From positions 1 to 64,000 of the forward strand of contig JBCDGG010000007.1 in assembly GCA_038757905.1 (NCBI GenBank): DNA of 64,000 nucleotides, in the 5' to 3' direction. The DNA is from HLUCCA09 sp038757905. Its GTDB lineage: Bacteria; Pseudomonadota; Alphaproteobacteria; Rhodobacterales; Rhodobacteraceae. Within the stretch, counting starts at the first letter, position 1, and each line of letters starts with the position of its first letter. Below, piece after piece: positions 36,299-44,890 of this stretch. The translations under genes and the position numbers were made by a program. The notes below the pieces were generated by a model. It was given only the letters and a program-made list of their open reading frames with translations, had not been told where the DNA came from and ran no database searches.

Positions 36299-37120
36299 TC
36301 ACGCCAGTTCGGCCAGAAGCTCCTGTACCTCGGCCTTGAGCTGGCTGATTGCTGCCTTGCGGCCTTCCGGGGCGCCGCCGGGTTCGGGATCACCCGTCGC
36401 AGCCCCCTGCGGGCCGGCAACGCCAAAGTTGATGGCGTCTTCGATCGTCTTGCGGAGCACTTTCAGAAGGCCGCGGGCCTTGCCGGGCGCTTCCTCCACC
36501 TGTGTGAGGAATGTCTCGGACAGCGTGACGCTCTTCTTCGCGGCGCCGGCATGGACGCTGTTCTTGGCGAGTTCCAGACGCTCCGACATCGCTTCGAACT
36601 CCGCCATCAGCTCGGCGCGCTCGGGATCCGTCTCCTCGCCTTGCCCGGGCTCCTCCGGCGCGTCCTCGGTGGTGGGGGCCGTGGTGCCCTCCTCCTCCGG
36701 GGGCGGCGCCTCTTCCATGGTGCCGGCTTCCGCCGTTGCGGTTTCGCCCTCCTCCTCGTCGTCGCCATCGCCGATCTGGCCGGAGGGGGTGATCATCACG
36801 ACCTTGTAGGGCTGCCCGCGCTCGTTGAGGAACTTCTTGGCCAGCTTCGGGAGCTGGGTGGGCGCGCTGTCGTCGACGCAGGTAAGCTCGATCACCTTGC
36901 CGGTGACTTTCATCTGGCCTTGCGCGCCCTTCGGCCCGCCGAGCTTCTTCGCGGCCCGCCACAGCACGTCCGGTGATTTCTTGAGGTCGGTTTCGAGGAC
37001 AAGCCCCTCCTTGCCCATCGACAACGCGAAGTTGACCACCTTCTTGCGCGCCTGTGCGATCTGCTCTCCGAGCGCGACCCCCTCCTGCTTGAGTTCGGCG
37101 GCAGACTTTTTCTTGGCCAT
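36299..37120 (-). CDS. Unknown lysine-rich/acidic coiled-coil protein
   Basis: I do not recognise this 273-residue soluble protein. Residues 1-60 are lysine-rich and helical (AKKKSAAELKQEG). Residues 68-115 look like a small mixed domain (KVTGKVIELTCVDD, then YKVVMITPSG). Residues 118-165 are a strongly acidic Pro/Glu/Thr linker, and 165-273 form a coiled coil ending AEVQELLAELA. The strong site GAGGAGAGG precedes the ATG. No signal peptide or membrane segment. The composition suits a structural or protein-binding role. Confidence 0.75.
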   Translation of the reverse strand: MAKKKSAAELKQEGVALGEQIAQARKKVVNFALSMGKEGLVLETDLKKSPDVLWRAAKKLGGPKGAQGQMKVTGKVIELTCVDDSAPTQLPKLAKKFLNERGQPYKVVMITPSGQIGDGDDEEEGETATAEAGTMEEAPPPEEEGTTAPTTEDAPEEPGQGEETDPERAELMAEFEAMSERLELAKNSVHAGAAKKSVTLSETFLTQVEEAPGKARGLLKVLRKTIEDAINFGVAGPQGAATGDPEPGGAPEGRKAAISQLKAEVQELLAELA

Positions 37121-37281
37121 GACCCTCTCCTCGAGACCTACCAGAACAACGCACACACGGTGGCACGGCGCCCCGCGCCGCACCGGAAGTTACCATGGGT
37201 CATGCTCTGTGGCCACTGTCGTGGCATTGCACGCTCCGGGCCGCAATGCAGGCGATGCCGGGCGCGTGCGGAAGGCCGCGC

Positions 37282-37593
37282 CTAGGCGCAGGCGATATCG
37301 TAGACGAGGATCCCGTCCGCGCCGCCATTGCACATCGCAACCAGCTGGCCCCCTAGCTCCACGTGTTTCGGGTGCCGCTCATATTCCAGATGCGCGTCGC
37401 GATCCCGAAACATTACGATGAACCCCTCGGTGTGCGCGGGCGTCTTGTGTTCGAAATCGCGGTTCGGGCCGTAGTGAAAGGCGAGCATGCCGTCCACCTC
37501 GTCGCCCAGACGCTCCAGCCCCCGCAGGACGGCCATCCGGGCCTCGGTGTCGTGTTCCTTCGCGAAGTCGAGGAAGACGCAATGTGCTAGCAT
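37282..37593 (-). CDS. Dabb-domain (stress-responsive alpha/beta barrel) protein
   Basis: A 103-residue ferredoxin-like barrel: LAHCVFLDF opens the first strand, GLERLGDEVDGMLAFHYGPNRDFE spans helix and second strand (cited as AFHYGPNRDFE), and HPKHVELG is near the end. Dabb proteins act as small enzymes or stress proteins, sometimes in sugar or aromatic pathways. It is the last gene of the long minus-strand operon, 3 bases after the glycerate kinase gene, so it may act on a pathway intermediate. Confidence 0.8.
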   Translation of the reverse strand: MLAHCVFLDFAKEHDTEARMAVLRGLERLGDEVDGMLAFHYGPNRDFEHKTPAHTEGFIVMFRDRDAHLEYERHPKHVELGGQLVAMCNGGADGILVYDIACA

Positions 37594-37596
37594 GAT

Positions 37597-38871
37597 CTAC
37601 TCCTTGTCAGCCGGTTGGATCAGAAGGGCGCGAAAGTCGTTCACGTTGGTCAGCGTCGGGCCAGTCACGATCTGATCGCGCACCGCGGCAAAGTAGGTGT
37701 GGCTGTCATGCGCGGCGAGCGCCTCGCCGGGGTCGAGGCCGAGGGATGCGGCACGCCGGAGGCTGTCGGGCGACACGCGGGCGCCGGCCACCTCGGCCGC
37801 GCCGTCCACCCCGTCGGTGTCGCAGGCCAGCGCGTGAATGCCGCGCGCACCCTGCAGCGCGCACATCAAGGCCAAAGCAAACTCGGCATTGGGCCCGCCG
37901 ATTCCGGTGCCACGGCCGGAAACGGTGCACTCCCCGCCGGAAAGCAGGACGATCGGGGCATCGCCGGGCCCCATCTCCAGCTGCAGCGCAAGTGCCAGGC
38001 GCGCCTGTTCCTGTGCCAGCTGCCGTGCTTCGCCTTCCAGCGCGTCGCCCAGGATGCGCACGTCCATGCCGTGGCGCCGCGCGATCTCTGCAGCGGCATT
38101 CAGCGAGTGCGACGGCGCGGCGACGATCCTGTTCGCTGTGGTCGAAAGCGCCATTGCGGATGGGGCAACCACGCCAGAGCCCTTCGAGAGGTGCTCCAGC
38201 ACGCGTGGGGGGACGTCGACGCGAAAGTGCCGCAGAACCTCCAACGCATCGTCGGGGGAGGATGCCTCGCCCACCGTGGGGCCCGAGGCGATATCGGCCG
38301 GGTTGTCGCCCGGAACATCCGAGATCATCAGACACAGCACGGTTGCGGGGAAAGCGGCGGCGGCCAGTTGTCCACCCTTCACCCGGCTGAGATGCTTGCG
38401 GACCACGTTCATCTTGTCGATGGGCGCGCCGGAGCGGAGCAGCGCGGCGTTCACCTGTTGTTTCTCGGCCAGCGTGATGTCGCCGGCGGGGGCCGTCAGC
38501 AGGGCCGATCCGCCGCCGGAGATCAGGATGAGCGCCGTGTCCCCGGGCCCAAGGCCCTGTGCGAGGTCGAGCATGCGGGCCGTGGCCTCTGCGCCCGCCC
38601 GGTCGGGCACCGGGTGCGCGGCCTCGACGATTTCGATCCCGGCGGTTTCCCGGCCATAGCCGTAGCGCGTGATCACAAGGCCATCGCACGGGCCCCAGGC
38701 AGCTTCCACCGCCTCGGCCATCCGCGCCGAGGCCTTGCCAGCGCCGAGGACGAACACACGCCCCTCTGGCCGCGGGGGCAGGGCCTTCGGGATGACCTGC
38801 ATCGGATCGGCCACGGCGAAGGCTTCGTCGAAGAGACGACGGAGCAGGGCCTGCGGATCGGGGCGCGTCAT
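37597..38871 (-). CDS. Glycerate 2-kinase (MOFRL/GckA-TtuD family)
   Basis: The protein has 424 residues. The N-terminal half has VFVLGAGKASARMA and LISGGGSALL, nucleotide and substrate loops of the family. The C-terminal MOFRL part has VLLSGGECTVSGRGTGIGGPNAEFAL (cited as LSGGECTV and GGPNAEFA). It phosphorylates D-glycerate to 2-phosphoglycerate; older records call it hydroxypyruvate reductase. It overlaps the LacI gene by 4 bases, and implies that glycerate or hydroxypyruvate is an end product of the operon. Confidence 0.9.
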   Translation of the reverse strand: MTRPDPQALLRRLFDEAFAVADPMQVIPKALPPRPEGRVFVLGAGKASARMAEAVEAAWGPCDGLVITRYGYGRETAGIEIVEAAHPVPDRAGAEATARMLDLAQGLGPGDTALILISGGGSALLTAPAGDITLAEKQQVNAALLRSGAPIDKMNVVRKHLSRVKGGQLAAAAFPATVLCLMISDVPGDNPADIASGPTVGEASSPDDALEVLRHFRVDVPPRVLEHLSKGSGVVAPSAMALSTTANRIVAAPSHSLNAAAEIARRHGMDVRILGDALEGEARQLAQEQARLALALQLEMGPGDAPIVLLSGGECTVSGRGTGIGGPNAEFALALMCALQGARGIHALACDTDGVDGAAEVAGARVSPDSLRRAASLGLDPGEALAAHDSHTYFAAVRDQIVTGPTLTNVNDFRALLIQPADKE

Positions 38872-39878
38872 CGGAGGCTGGACCCGCGCACCACCAGTTC
38901 CACCGCGAGCCGCTCCTCCAGCGGGGGCGGTGCGCCCTTCTCGATCTGGCGCAGCAGCACTTCGGCGCTTCGTTGTCCAAACGCCGCCACGTCGCATCGA
39001 ACGGTCGTCAGCGGCGGGTAGGCAAAACTTGCCTCCTCGATGTCGTCGAACCCCACCAGGAAAAAGTCCGTGCCCACGACGCGCCCTCGCTCCTGCAGCC
39101 CGGCTTGCAGGCCGAGCGCGACGAGATCGTTGAAGCAGATCGCGGCTTCCACACCGGGATGATCGTCCAGAATGCGGGCGGCCACGTCCCGGCCGAATCG
39201 GCGTGTCGGCCGGCCGGGGAGGTACGTGACCGGCAAGTCGCGCCCGGCCATCTCCTGCAGGTAGACCTGCATCCGCTCGCGCGTGATGTCCCGGTCTTCT
39301 ATCCCGCCCACGAACGCAATCCGCTCGAACCCCTGGCCCAGCAGGTGCTGAACGGCCAACCGGCTTCCCCCCACATAATCGTGCGAGAAGAACGGGAACC
39401 GCTCCGACCGCGTGTCGACGCGGCGCAGCACCTGCAGCGCCGGGACACCGGCGGCTTCGACGGCATCGAAGGCCGCGCGGACATCGCCATAGGCGGGAGA
39501 GATCACCAGGGCGGATACCTCATGCTCGAGCATCGTGCGCACCGTCTGTTCCTGAATGGCCGGGTCTTCGTCGCAGTTCGCGATCACCGTCGCAAAGCCG
39601 CGCTCGTGAAACTCCATCTGAACGGAGGCCGCGAACTCGGTGAAGAAGGGGTTGCGCAGATCGTTGATCACCAGTCCGATCAGGCCGGTGCCCGAGCCGC
39701 GCAACGTCGCCGCCGCCCGGTTGCGGACGTAGTTGAGCGCCTTCATGGACGCATTGATGGTGTCGCGCGTCTCTTTCTTGACCAGGGCGGAGTTCTGCAG
39801 AACGAGTGAGACCGTCGATTTCGACACGCCGGCATGGGCGGCGACATCCTTGATCGTCGGTCGCTTGTCCGTCGTCAT
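38868..39878 (-). CDS. LacI-family transcriptional regulator
   Basis: The protein has 336 residues. Helix-turn-helix TIKDVAAHAGVSKSTVSLVL (about 8-27) is followed by the hinge region NRAAATLRGSGTG and a sugar-binding core with VIANCDEDPAIQ. It lies inside the catabolic operon and is translationally coupled to its neighbours. Its probable targets are the two palindromes upstream of the first operon gene (54182-54215), whose TGGAACGTTCCA core is of LacI type. Confidence 0.92.
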   Translation of the reverse strand: MTTDKRPTIKDVAAHAGVSKSTVSLVLQNSALVKKETRDTINASMKALNYVRNRAAATLRGSGTGLIGLVINDLRNPFFTEFAASVQMEFHERGFATVIANCDEDPAIQEQTVRTMLEHEVSALVISPAYGDVRAAFDAVEAAGVPALQVLRRVDTRSERFPFFSHDYVGGSRLAVQHLLGQGFERIAFVGGIEDRDITRERMQVYLQEMAGRDLPVTYLPGRPTRRFGRDVAARILDDHPGVEAAICFNDLVALGLQAGLQERGRVVGTDFFLVGFDDIEEASFAYPPLTTVRCDVAAFGQRSAEVLLRQIEKGAPPPLEERLAVELVVRGSSLR

Positions 39879-41038
39879 CCGTCGATCCCGTGCAGCCGCA
39901 GCAAAAGGCCCATCCGGTCGCGCGCAAGATCGGGCTGGCTGAGCAGGCCCGCCCTGTCTGCGAGGCGGAACACCTCAGCGAAATGTGTGATATCGCGCGA
40001 GGATTGGAACCCCGCCGGCATAATGAAATGGCTCTGCGCCCCGTTGAGCCAGGCCAGATAGGCGATGCCGGCCTTGTAGAACTGCGTCGGGGCCCGAAAG
40101 ATCTCGCGGCTGAGGGGCACCGTCGGGCCGAGCAGGGCGTGGAACGTCGTGGTGTCGCCCTGCGCCAGAGCTTCCAGCGCTTGGGCGGCGGCCGGCGCGA
40201 TGGCGGCGAATATGCCGAGCAGCGCATGGGAATGGCGGGTGCCGTCGCCCTCGATCAGGGGGGCGTAGTTGAAATCGTCGCCGGTATAGAGGCGCACGGA
40301 GGCGGGCAGCCGGGCGCGGAACGCCTCCTCGCGGGATTGCTCCAGCAGGCTGATCTTGATGCCGTCGATCTTGGCGGTATGGCGCTCGATCAGGGTCAGC
40401 ACCGCGTCGGCCGCCGCGTCGAGATCGGTATGGCCCCAATAGCCCTTGAGCGCGGGGTCGAACATGTCGCCCAGCCAGTGCAGGATGACGGGCTCCGCCG
40501 CCTGCTCGATCAGCCGGGCATAGACCCGCGCGTAGAAATCGGGGCCTTGACCGGTGGCGGCCATGGCGCGGCTGGCCATCAGGATGATCTGCCCGCCCGC
40601 GGCTTCGATGGCCTCCATCTGTTCGGAGTAGGCGGCGACGAGGGCGTCCTCGGTTGTCAGGTCTTCGGGGGCGGCTTGGTCGGTCCCGGCGCCGCAGGCC
40701 ACGCGGGGTTTCAGCGGGTGGGCCTTGGCCTCGGCCATGGTCCGTTCGATCAGCTCTTTCGCAGTGAGCCAGTACACCCCCATGCCGCGCTGCGCGGTGT
40801 CCATCGCCTCGGCCAGTCCAAGCCCCTGATCCCAGAGGTAGTGACGGAACTTCAGCGTGTTCTCCCAATCCACAGCGGGGCGGCCGAGCCAGGGATCGCG
40901 CTCGCCCAGCGGGTCGGAGACGACATGGGCGGCGGCAAAGGCGGTGCGGGTGAACGCGACCTTGGGCGCGCGCGGGATCAGCGGGGTGCCGGAGAGCGTG
41001 TAGTCTTCGAGGGTGCCGGCATAGGTGGGCAGGCGCAT
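39875..41038 (-). CDS. DUF993 protein, aldolase/lyase-like TIM barrel
   Basis: The protein has 387 residues. It matches the uncharacterised DUF993 family, which resembles dihydrodipicolinate synthase-type barrels: WLGDMFDPALKGYWG, IDGIKISLLEQ and VRLYTGDDFNY. KISLLEQ holds a lysine at the place of a Schiff-base lysine, though this needs structural support. Genes of this family often sit beside Gfo/Idh/MocA dehydrogenases in sugar clusters. Here it may cleave or isomerise the oxidised intermediate. Confidence 0.75.
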   Translation of the reverse strand: MRLPTYAGTLEDYTLSGTPLIPRAPKVAFTRTAFAAAHVVSDPLGERDPWLGRPAVDWENTLKFRHYLWDQGLGLAEAMDTAQRGMGVYWLTAKELIERTMAEAKAHPLKPRVACGAGTDQAAPEDLTTEDALVAAYSEQMEAIEAAGGQIILMASRAMAATGQGPDFYARVYARLIEQAAEPVILHWLGDMFDPALKGYWGHTDLDAAADAVLTLIERHTAKIDGIKISLLEQSREEAFRARLPASVRLYTGDDFNYAPLIEGDGTRHSHALLGIFAAIAPAAAQALEALAQGDTTTFHALLGPTVPLSREIFRAPTQFYKAGIAYLAWLNGAQSHFIMPAGFQSSRDITHFAEVFRLADRAGLLSQPDLARDRMGLLLRLHGIDG

Positions 41039-41041
41039 GAC

Positions 41042-42628
41042 TTAGCCTCCGTGGTCGTGCTTGATCATGTCGGCGGCTTTCTCTCCGATCATGATCGCGG
41101 CGGCGTTGGTGTTGGACGAGATGACATTGGGCATGATCGAGTTGTCGACGATGCGCAGCCCGTCGATCCCGTTGAAGCGCAGCCGCGGGTCGACCACCGC
41201 GTCGGCGTCGGGGCCCATCCGGCAGGTGCCCGCGCAATGGTGCGAGGTCTTGGAATGGGCGCAGATGAAGTCGAAGTATTCGTCATCGGTCTTCACCTCC
41301 GGCCCTGGCAGGCGTTCGGCCCGGATGAAGGGCCGGAGCGGCGCCTGCGCCAGGATCTCCTGCGTCAGCTTCAGCCCGCGGATCGACATCTCGCGATCGC
41401 GCGCATCCTGCAGGTAGTTCGGGTCGATCAGCGGGGCCTTGGCCGGGTCGGCGCTCTGCAGCCGTACGGTGCCGCGCGAGCGGGGGCGCAGGTAACAGGA
41501 GTTGAGGGTGACGCCGCCATCGGGCATCGCCTCGACGCCTTTCTCGATCCCGGTGCCGAGGCCGAGATGGAACTGGATGTCGGGCGAGCGGGCGTCGGGG
41601 TCGGCATACCAGAACCCGCCCGTCTCGAAGAGGGACGAGGCGACTGGCCCGGTGCGCGTGAACAGATATTGCAGGCCCGCCAGCGCGGACATGTGGGGCT
41701 TGGCGTAGCGGTCATAGGTGTGCGGGCCGCTCACCTCGCAGATGCAGTAGAGGTCCAGGTGGTCCTGCAGGTTCTCGCCCACCTGCGGCTGGTCGTAGAT
41801 CACGTCGAGTCCGACCTCGCGCAGGTGGTCCGCCGGGCCGATGCCCGACAATTGCAGCAGACGCGGCGTGCCGATGGCGCCGCCGGACAGGATCACCTCG
41901 CGCTCCGCCGTGATCGTCTCGCCGTTCACGAGGGTCACGCCCGTGGCCTTGCCATTCTCCACGACGAGGCGCCGCACCGGGGCGTTCAGGCGCCGGGTGA
42001 GGTTGCGGCGGTAGAGGACGGGCGCCAGATAGGCCATCGCGGCCGAGGACCGGCGCGCACGGCGCTGGGTGAGCTGGTAATAGGCGACGCCCTCCTGGCT
42101 CTCGCCGCAGACATCCTCGTTCTTCGGGATGCCCAGCGCGGCGGCGGCCTCGAAATACGCCTCGCAGATCGGCAGGGGCGCGGCGGGCTGCGAGACGCCC
42201 AGCGGCCCGCCCTTGCCATGGTAGCGGTTGTTGTAGGTGTCGTTGTGCTCGGCCTTGCGGAAATAGGGCAGCACGTCCTCATAGGCCCAGCCCTCGCACC
42301 CCATCTGGCGCCACTCGTCGTAATCTTGCGCGTTGCCGCGGGTGTAGATCTGCGCGTTGATGGCCGAGCCGCCGCCGATCACCTTGGCCTGGGTATAGTT
42401 GAACACCCGGTTCTGCATGTGGCGCTGGGGCACGGTTTCCCACCCCCAGGCGCCGATGCCCTTGGTCATCTTCGCAAACCCTGCGGGCAGGTGGTAGAGC
42501 GGGTGCCGGTCACCGCCGCCGGCTTCCAGCAGCAGCACCCGCGCCGCGCCGCCTTCGGACAGCCGGGCGGCCAGCACGCACCCGGCAGACCCGCCGCCCA
42601 CGATGATATAGTCGTAACCCTCGGCCAT
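41042..42628 (-). CDS. GMC-family oxidoreductase, choline-dehydrogenase-like
   Basis: The protein has 528 residues. The FAD fold IIVGGGSAGCVLAARL (8-23) opens it. GMC signature stretches include KVIGGGSAINAQIYTRGN (cited as GGGSAINAQ) and the C-terminal active site SHHCAGTCRMG with its histidines, then SNTNAAAIMIGEKAADM. It oxidises a primary or secondary alcohol to aldehyde or ketone. The AAAGGAAC site sets the start. Its substrate is presumably the compound imported by the operon's transporter or a derivative. Confidence 0.9.
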   Translation of the reverse strand: MAEGYDYIIVGGGSAGCVLAARLSEGGAARVLLLEAGGGDRHPLYHLPAGFAKMTKGIGAWGWETVPQRHMQNRVFNYTQAKVIGGGSAINAQIYTRGNAQDYDEWRQMGCEGWAYEDVLPYFRKAEHNDTYNNRYHGKGGPLGVSQPAAPLPICEAYFEAAAALGIPKNEDVCGESQEGVAYYQLTQRRARRSSAAMAYLAPVLYRRNLTRRLNAPVRRLVVENGKATGVTLVNGETITAEREVILSGGAIGTPRLLQLSGIGPADHLREVGLDVIYDQPQVGENLQDHLDLYCICEVSGPHTYDRYAKPHMSALAGLQYLFTRTGPVASSLFETGGFWYADPDARSPDIQFHLGLGTGIEKGVEAMPDGGVTLNSCYLRPRSRGTVRLQSADPAKAPLIDPNYLQDARDREMSIRGLKLTQEILAQAPLRPFIRAERLPGPEVKTDDEYFDFICAHSKTSHHCAGTCRMGPDADAVVDPRLRFNGIDGLRIVDNSIMPNVISSNTNAAAIMIGEKAADMIKHDHGG

Positions 42629-42638
42629 GGTGTTCCTT

Positions 42639-43397
42639 TCAGAGCCGGTGAAGCGATAGCCCGCCATCGACCGGGATCACCGCCCCGGTGGCAAAGGCCA
42701 TCTGCCCGGTGACGAGCGGCAGGGCCGCCGCCCCGATATCTGCCGGGACGCCCCAACGTGCGGCGGGTACCAGCCCGTCCGCGATCAGCGCGTCGTATCT
42801 GTCCTTCACGCCGGCGGTCATGCCGGTTTCGATGATGCCGGGGCGCAGCTCGAACACCCCGATCCCGTCGCCCGCCAGCCGCGCGGCGTAAAGCTGCACC
42901 ATCATCGCGGCACCGGCCTTCGACAGGCAGTATTCGGCCCGCTCGACCGAGATCATGGCGGCACTGACTGAGGTGATGAACACCAGCGCACGATAGGGCT
43001 CCGGGGGCAGGGCGCGCATGCGCCGCGCGGTTTCCTGCGCCAGAAAGAACGTGCCTTTCAGGTTGACCGCCATCACGGCGTCGTAGTTCTCGGGCCGAAG
43101 GTCGAGCATGTCGCCGCGCAGGCGGGCCGGGACACCGGCATTGGAGATCAGCGTGGTGACGGGGCCGAGATCGCGGTTTACCGCGTCGAGCAGGGGCGCG
43201 ATGCCGCTGAGATCGGCCAGGTCGAACGGATAATAGCGCGCCTCGGGGCCGAGCGTGGTGAGCGCGGCCTGCACTTCCTCGCTTTCCGGCGGGACGGGCG
43301 CGGCAAGGGCCAGCTTGAATCGGGCGCCGCGCAGCGCCTGGGCGATGCCGAGGCCGATGCCGCGCTGGCCGCCGGTGATGAGCGCCACGGGGCTCAT
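42639..43397 (-). CDS. Short-chain dehydrogenase/reductase
   Basis: The protein has 252 residues. TGGQRGIGLG (8-17) is the cofactor loop and NAG (86-88) supports it. The catalytic set is N112, S143, Y156 and K160 (YCLSK). The end GAVIPVDGGLSLHRL is typical. It probably interconverts a hydroxyl and a keto group with NAD(P). Its ATG overlaps the preceding GMC gene's stop by 4 bases. Confidence 0.9.
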   Translation of the reverse strand: MSPVALITGGQRGIGLGIAQALRGARFKLALAAPVPPESEEVQAALTTLGPEARYYPFDLADLSGIAPLLDAVNRDLGPVTTLISNAGVPARLRGDMLDLRPENYDAVMAVNLKGTFFLAQETARRMRALPPEPYRALVFITSVSAAMISVERAEYCLSKAGAAMMVQLYAARLAGDGIGVFELRPGIIETGMTAGVKDRYDALIADGLVPAARWGVPADIGAAALPLVTGQMAFATGAVIPVDGGLSLHRL

Positions 43398-44890
43398 GCG
43401 GCCAGATCCGTCTGGCGGATGTGATCGGAGACGCGAAGGGCCTGGGCGGCGATGGTGAGCGCGGGGTTCACGGCGGCGGAGTTGGGCAGAAAGCTCGCAT
43501 CGACCACGAAGAGGTTCGGATGGTCATGGGTGCGGCACCAGATGTCGAGGACGCTTGTCGTGGGGTCTGTCCCGAACCGCGCAGTGCCGCATTGGTGCGA
43601 CGGCACGGTGCGGTCGAACGCGCGCGACAGGACGATCGGCCAACCCGCCTTGCGCAGGAGCGCGGTGAACGTCTGCACCAGCAGCTTGTGGGCGTTCCAG
43701 TTGGATTGCCGCCAGTCCAGCACGATCCGGTCGCCCTTCACGGTGACGCGGCTTTCGGGATCGGGCAGGTCCTCGCTCATCAGGTACCAGTCGAGAGAGC
43801 GGTGCGTGATCCAGCGCAACGCCGCCTCCGGCAGCTTGACCTGGCTGCCAAGGATCGGGGCGGTGATCTTGCCCAGAAGTTGGATGTTGCCCAGCGGCGT
43901 GCCCCCGGGCCCGCCCTTGAGGTAGAAATCGTTGAAGCAGAGCGTCTTCTGATAGGTGCTGGGGTTCCGCCGGAAGGGATGGAGCGACAGCACCGCATGG
44001 GTGTTGTGGTTCATGAAGTTGCGCCCGACCTGATCGGTGGCGTTGGCGAGGCCGTTGGGATAGGCCTCGTTCGCCGAGCGCAGCAGCAGGACGGCACTGT
44101 TGACCGCCCCCGCCGACAGGATGATCGTTTTGGCCGTGGCCCTGTGGGGGCGCCCGTCCCGGTCGTACTCCACCGCGCCGATCCGGCCGTCCGGGGCGGT
44201 GTGCAGACGGCGCACGTGGCACCCGGTCAGGAGCGCGACATTGGGGTGGCGAAGCGCCTGCGCAATGCCGATGCTCTCGGCATCTTTTTTGCCGTCGCCG
44301 GTATTGGGGTAAGCGTCCCACCCCGTCCGGCCGCCCGCAAGCCACGCGTCGATGTCTACACCGAGGGGCAGATGCGCGGGCGAGAGGCCGGTTTTGCGCA
44401 GGCGCTTGGCGGCGTCGGCGATGGCCGGTTCATGGGGCACGGGCGGGTAGGGGTAGGCGCCGGAATGGGGCGGCTCGGACGGATCTTCGCCCAGGGTGCC
44501 GCGCACCTCGTAGAAGTCTTCAGCCCGTTGATACCAGGGCTCGAACGCGGCGTAGGAGATTGGCCAGGCGGGGGAGGTGCCGCCCAGGTGGACAAGCGCG
44601 CCGAAATCCTCCGCCCGGTAGCGGAACATCGCCGCGCCATAGAGCTTGGAATTGCCGCCGACGAAGTAGTAATTGCCCGGATCGAAGGGGTTGCCTTCAG
44701 GATCGTCCCAGGTCTCGTCGTTTCGGAACGTTCCAAGTCGGAAGATAGAAAAAGCGTCCCGCGCCTCCGGCGTCGCCTCGATCCGCTGGCCGCGTTCCAG
44801 AATCGTGATCCGGGCGCCCGTGGGCGCCAGGGCGGCGGCGCAGGTGGCGCCGCCCATCCCGGATCCGATGATCAGAACGTCGGTGTCCAT
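43394..44890 (-). CDS. Second GMC-family oxidoreductase (membrane-type, cholesterol/glucose-fructose group)
   Basis: The protein has 498 residues. FAD motif VLIIGSGMGGATCAAAL (4-20) starts it; GNSKLYGAAMFRYR and VPSHQCGTARFGTD (the active-site His region) fit the gluconate-2-dehydrogenase/GMC C-terminal family. It differs strongly from the first GMC enzyme at 41042, so the pathway has two separate flavin oxidation steps or two alternative substrates. It shares one base with the ATPase gene upstream. Confidence 0.85.
   Translation of the reverse strand: MDTDVLIIGSGMGGATCAAALAPTGARITILERGQRIEATPEARDAFSIFRLGTFRNDETWDDPEGNPFDPGNYYFVGGNSKLYGAAMFRYRAEDFGALVHLGGTSPAWPISYAAFEPWYQRAEDFYEVRGTLGEDPSEPPHSGAYPYPPVPHEPAIADAAKRLRKTGLSPAHLPLGVDIDAWLAGGRTGWDAYPNTGDGKKDAESIGIAQALRHPNVALLTGCHVRRLHTAPDGRIGAVEYDRDGRPHRATAKTIILSAGAVNSAVLLLRSANEAYPNGLANATDQVGRNFMNHNTHAVLSLHPFRRNPSTYQKTLCFNDFYLKGGPGGTPLGNIQLLGKITAPILGSQVKLPEAALRWITHRSLDWYLMSEDLPDPESRVTVKGDRIVLDWRQSNWNAHKLLVQTFTALLRKAGWPIVLSRAFDRTVPSHQCGTARFGTDPTTSVLDIWCRTHDHPNLFVVDASFLPNSAAVNPALTIAAQALRVSDHIRQTDLAA

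Noticed and set aside
35988..36809. 273-residue plus-strand frame
   Set aside because: Ser/Ala/Pro-rich, overlaps the lysine-rich minus-strand gene, which has a strong ribosome site.
39890..42712. 940-residue plus-strand frame across DUF993 and GMC genes
   Set aside because: It spans two real minus-strand genes and their junction, without domain character.
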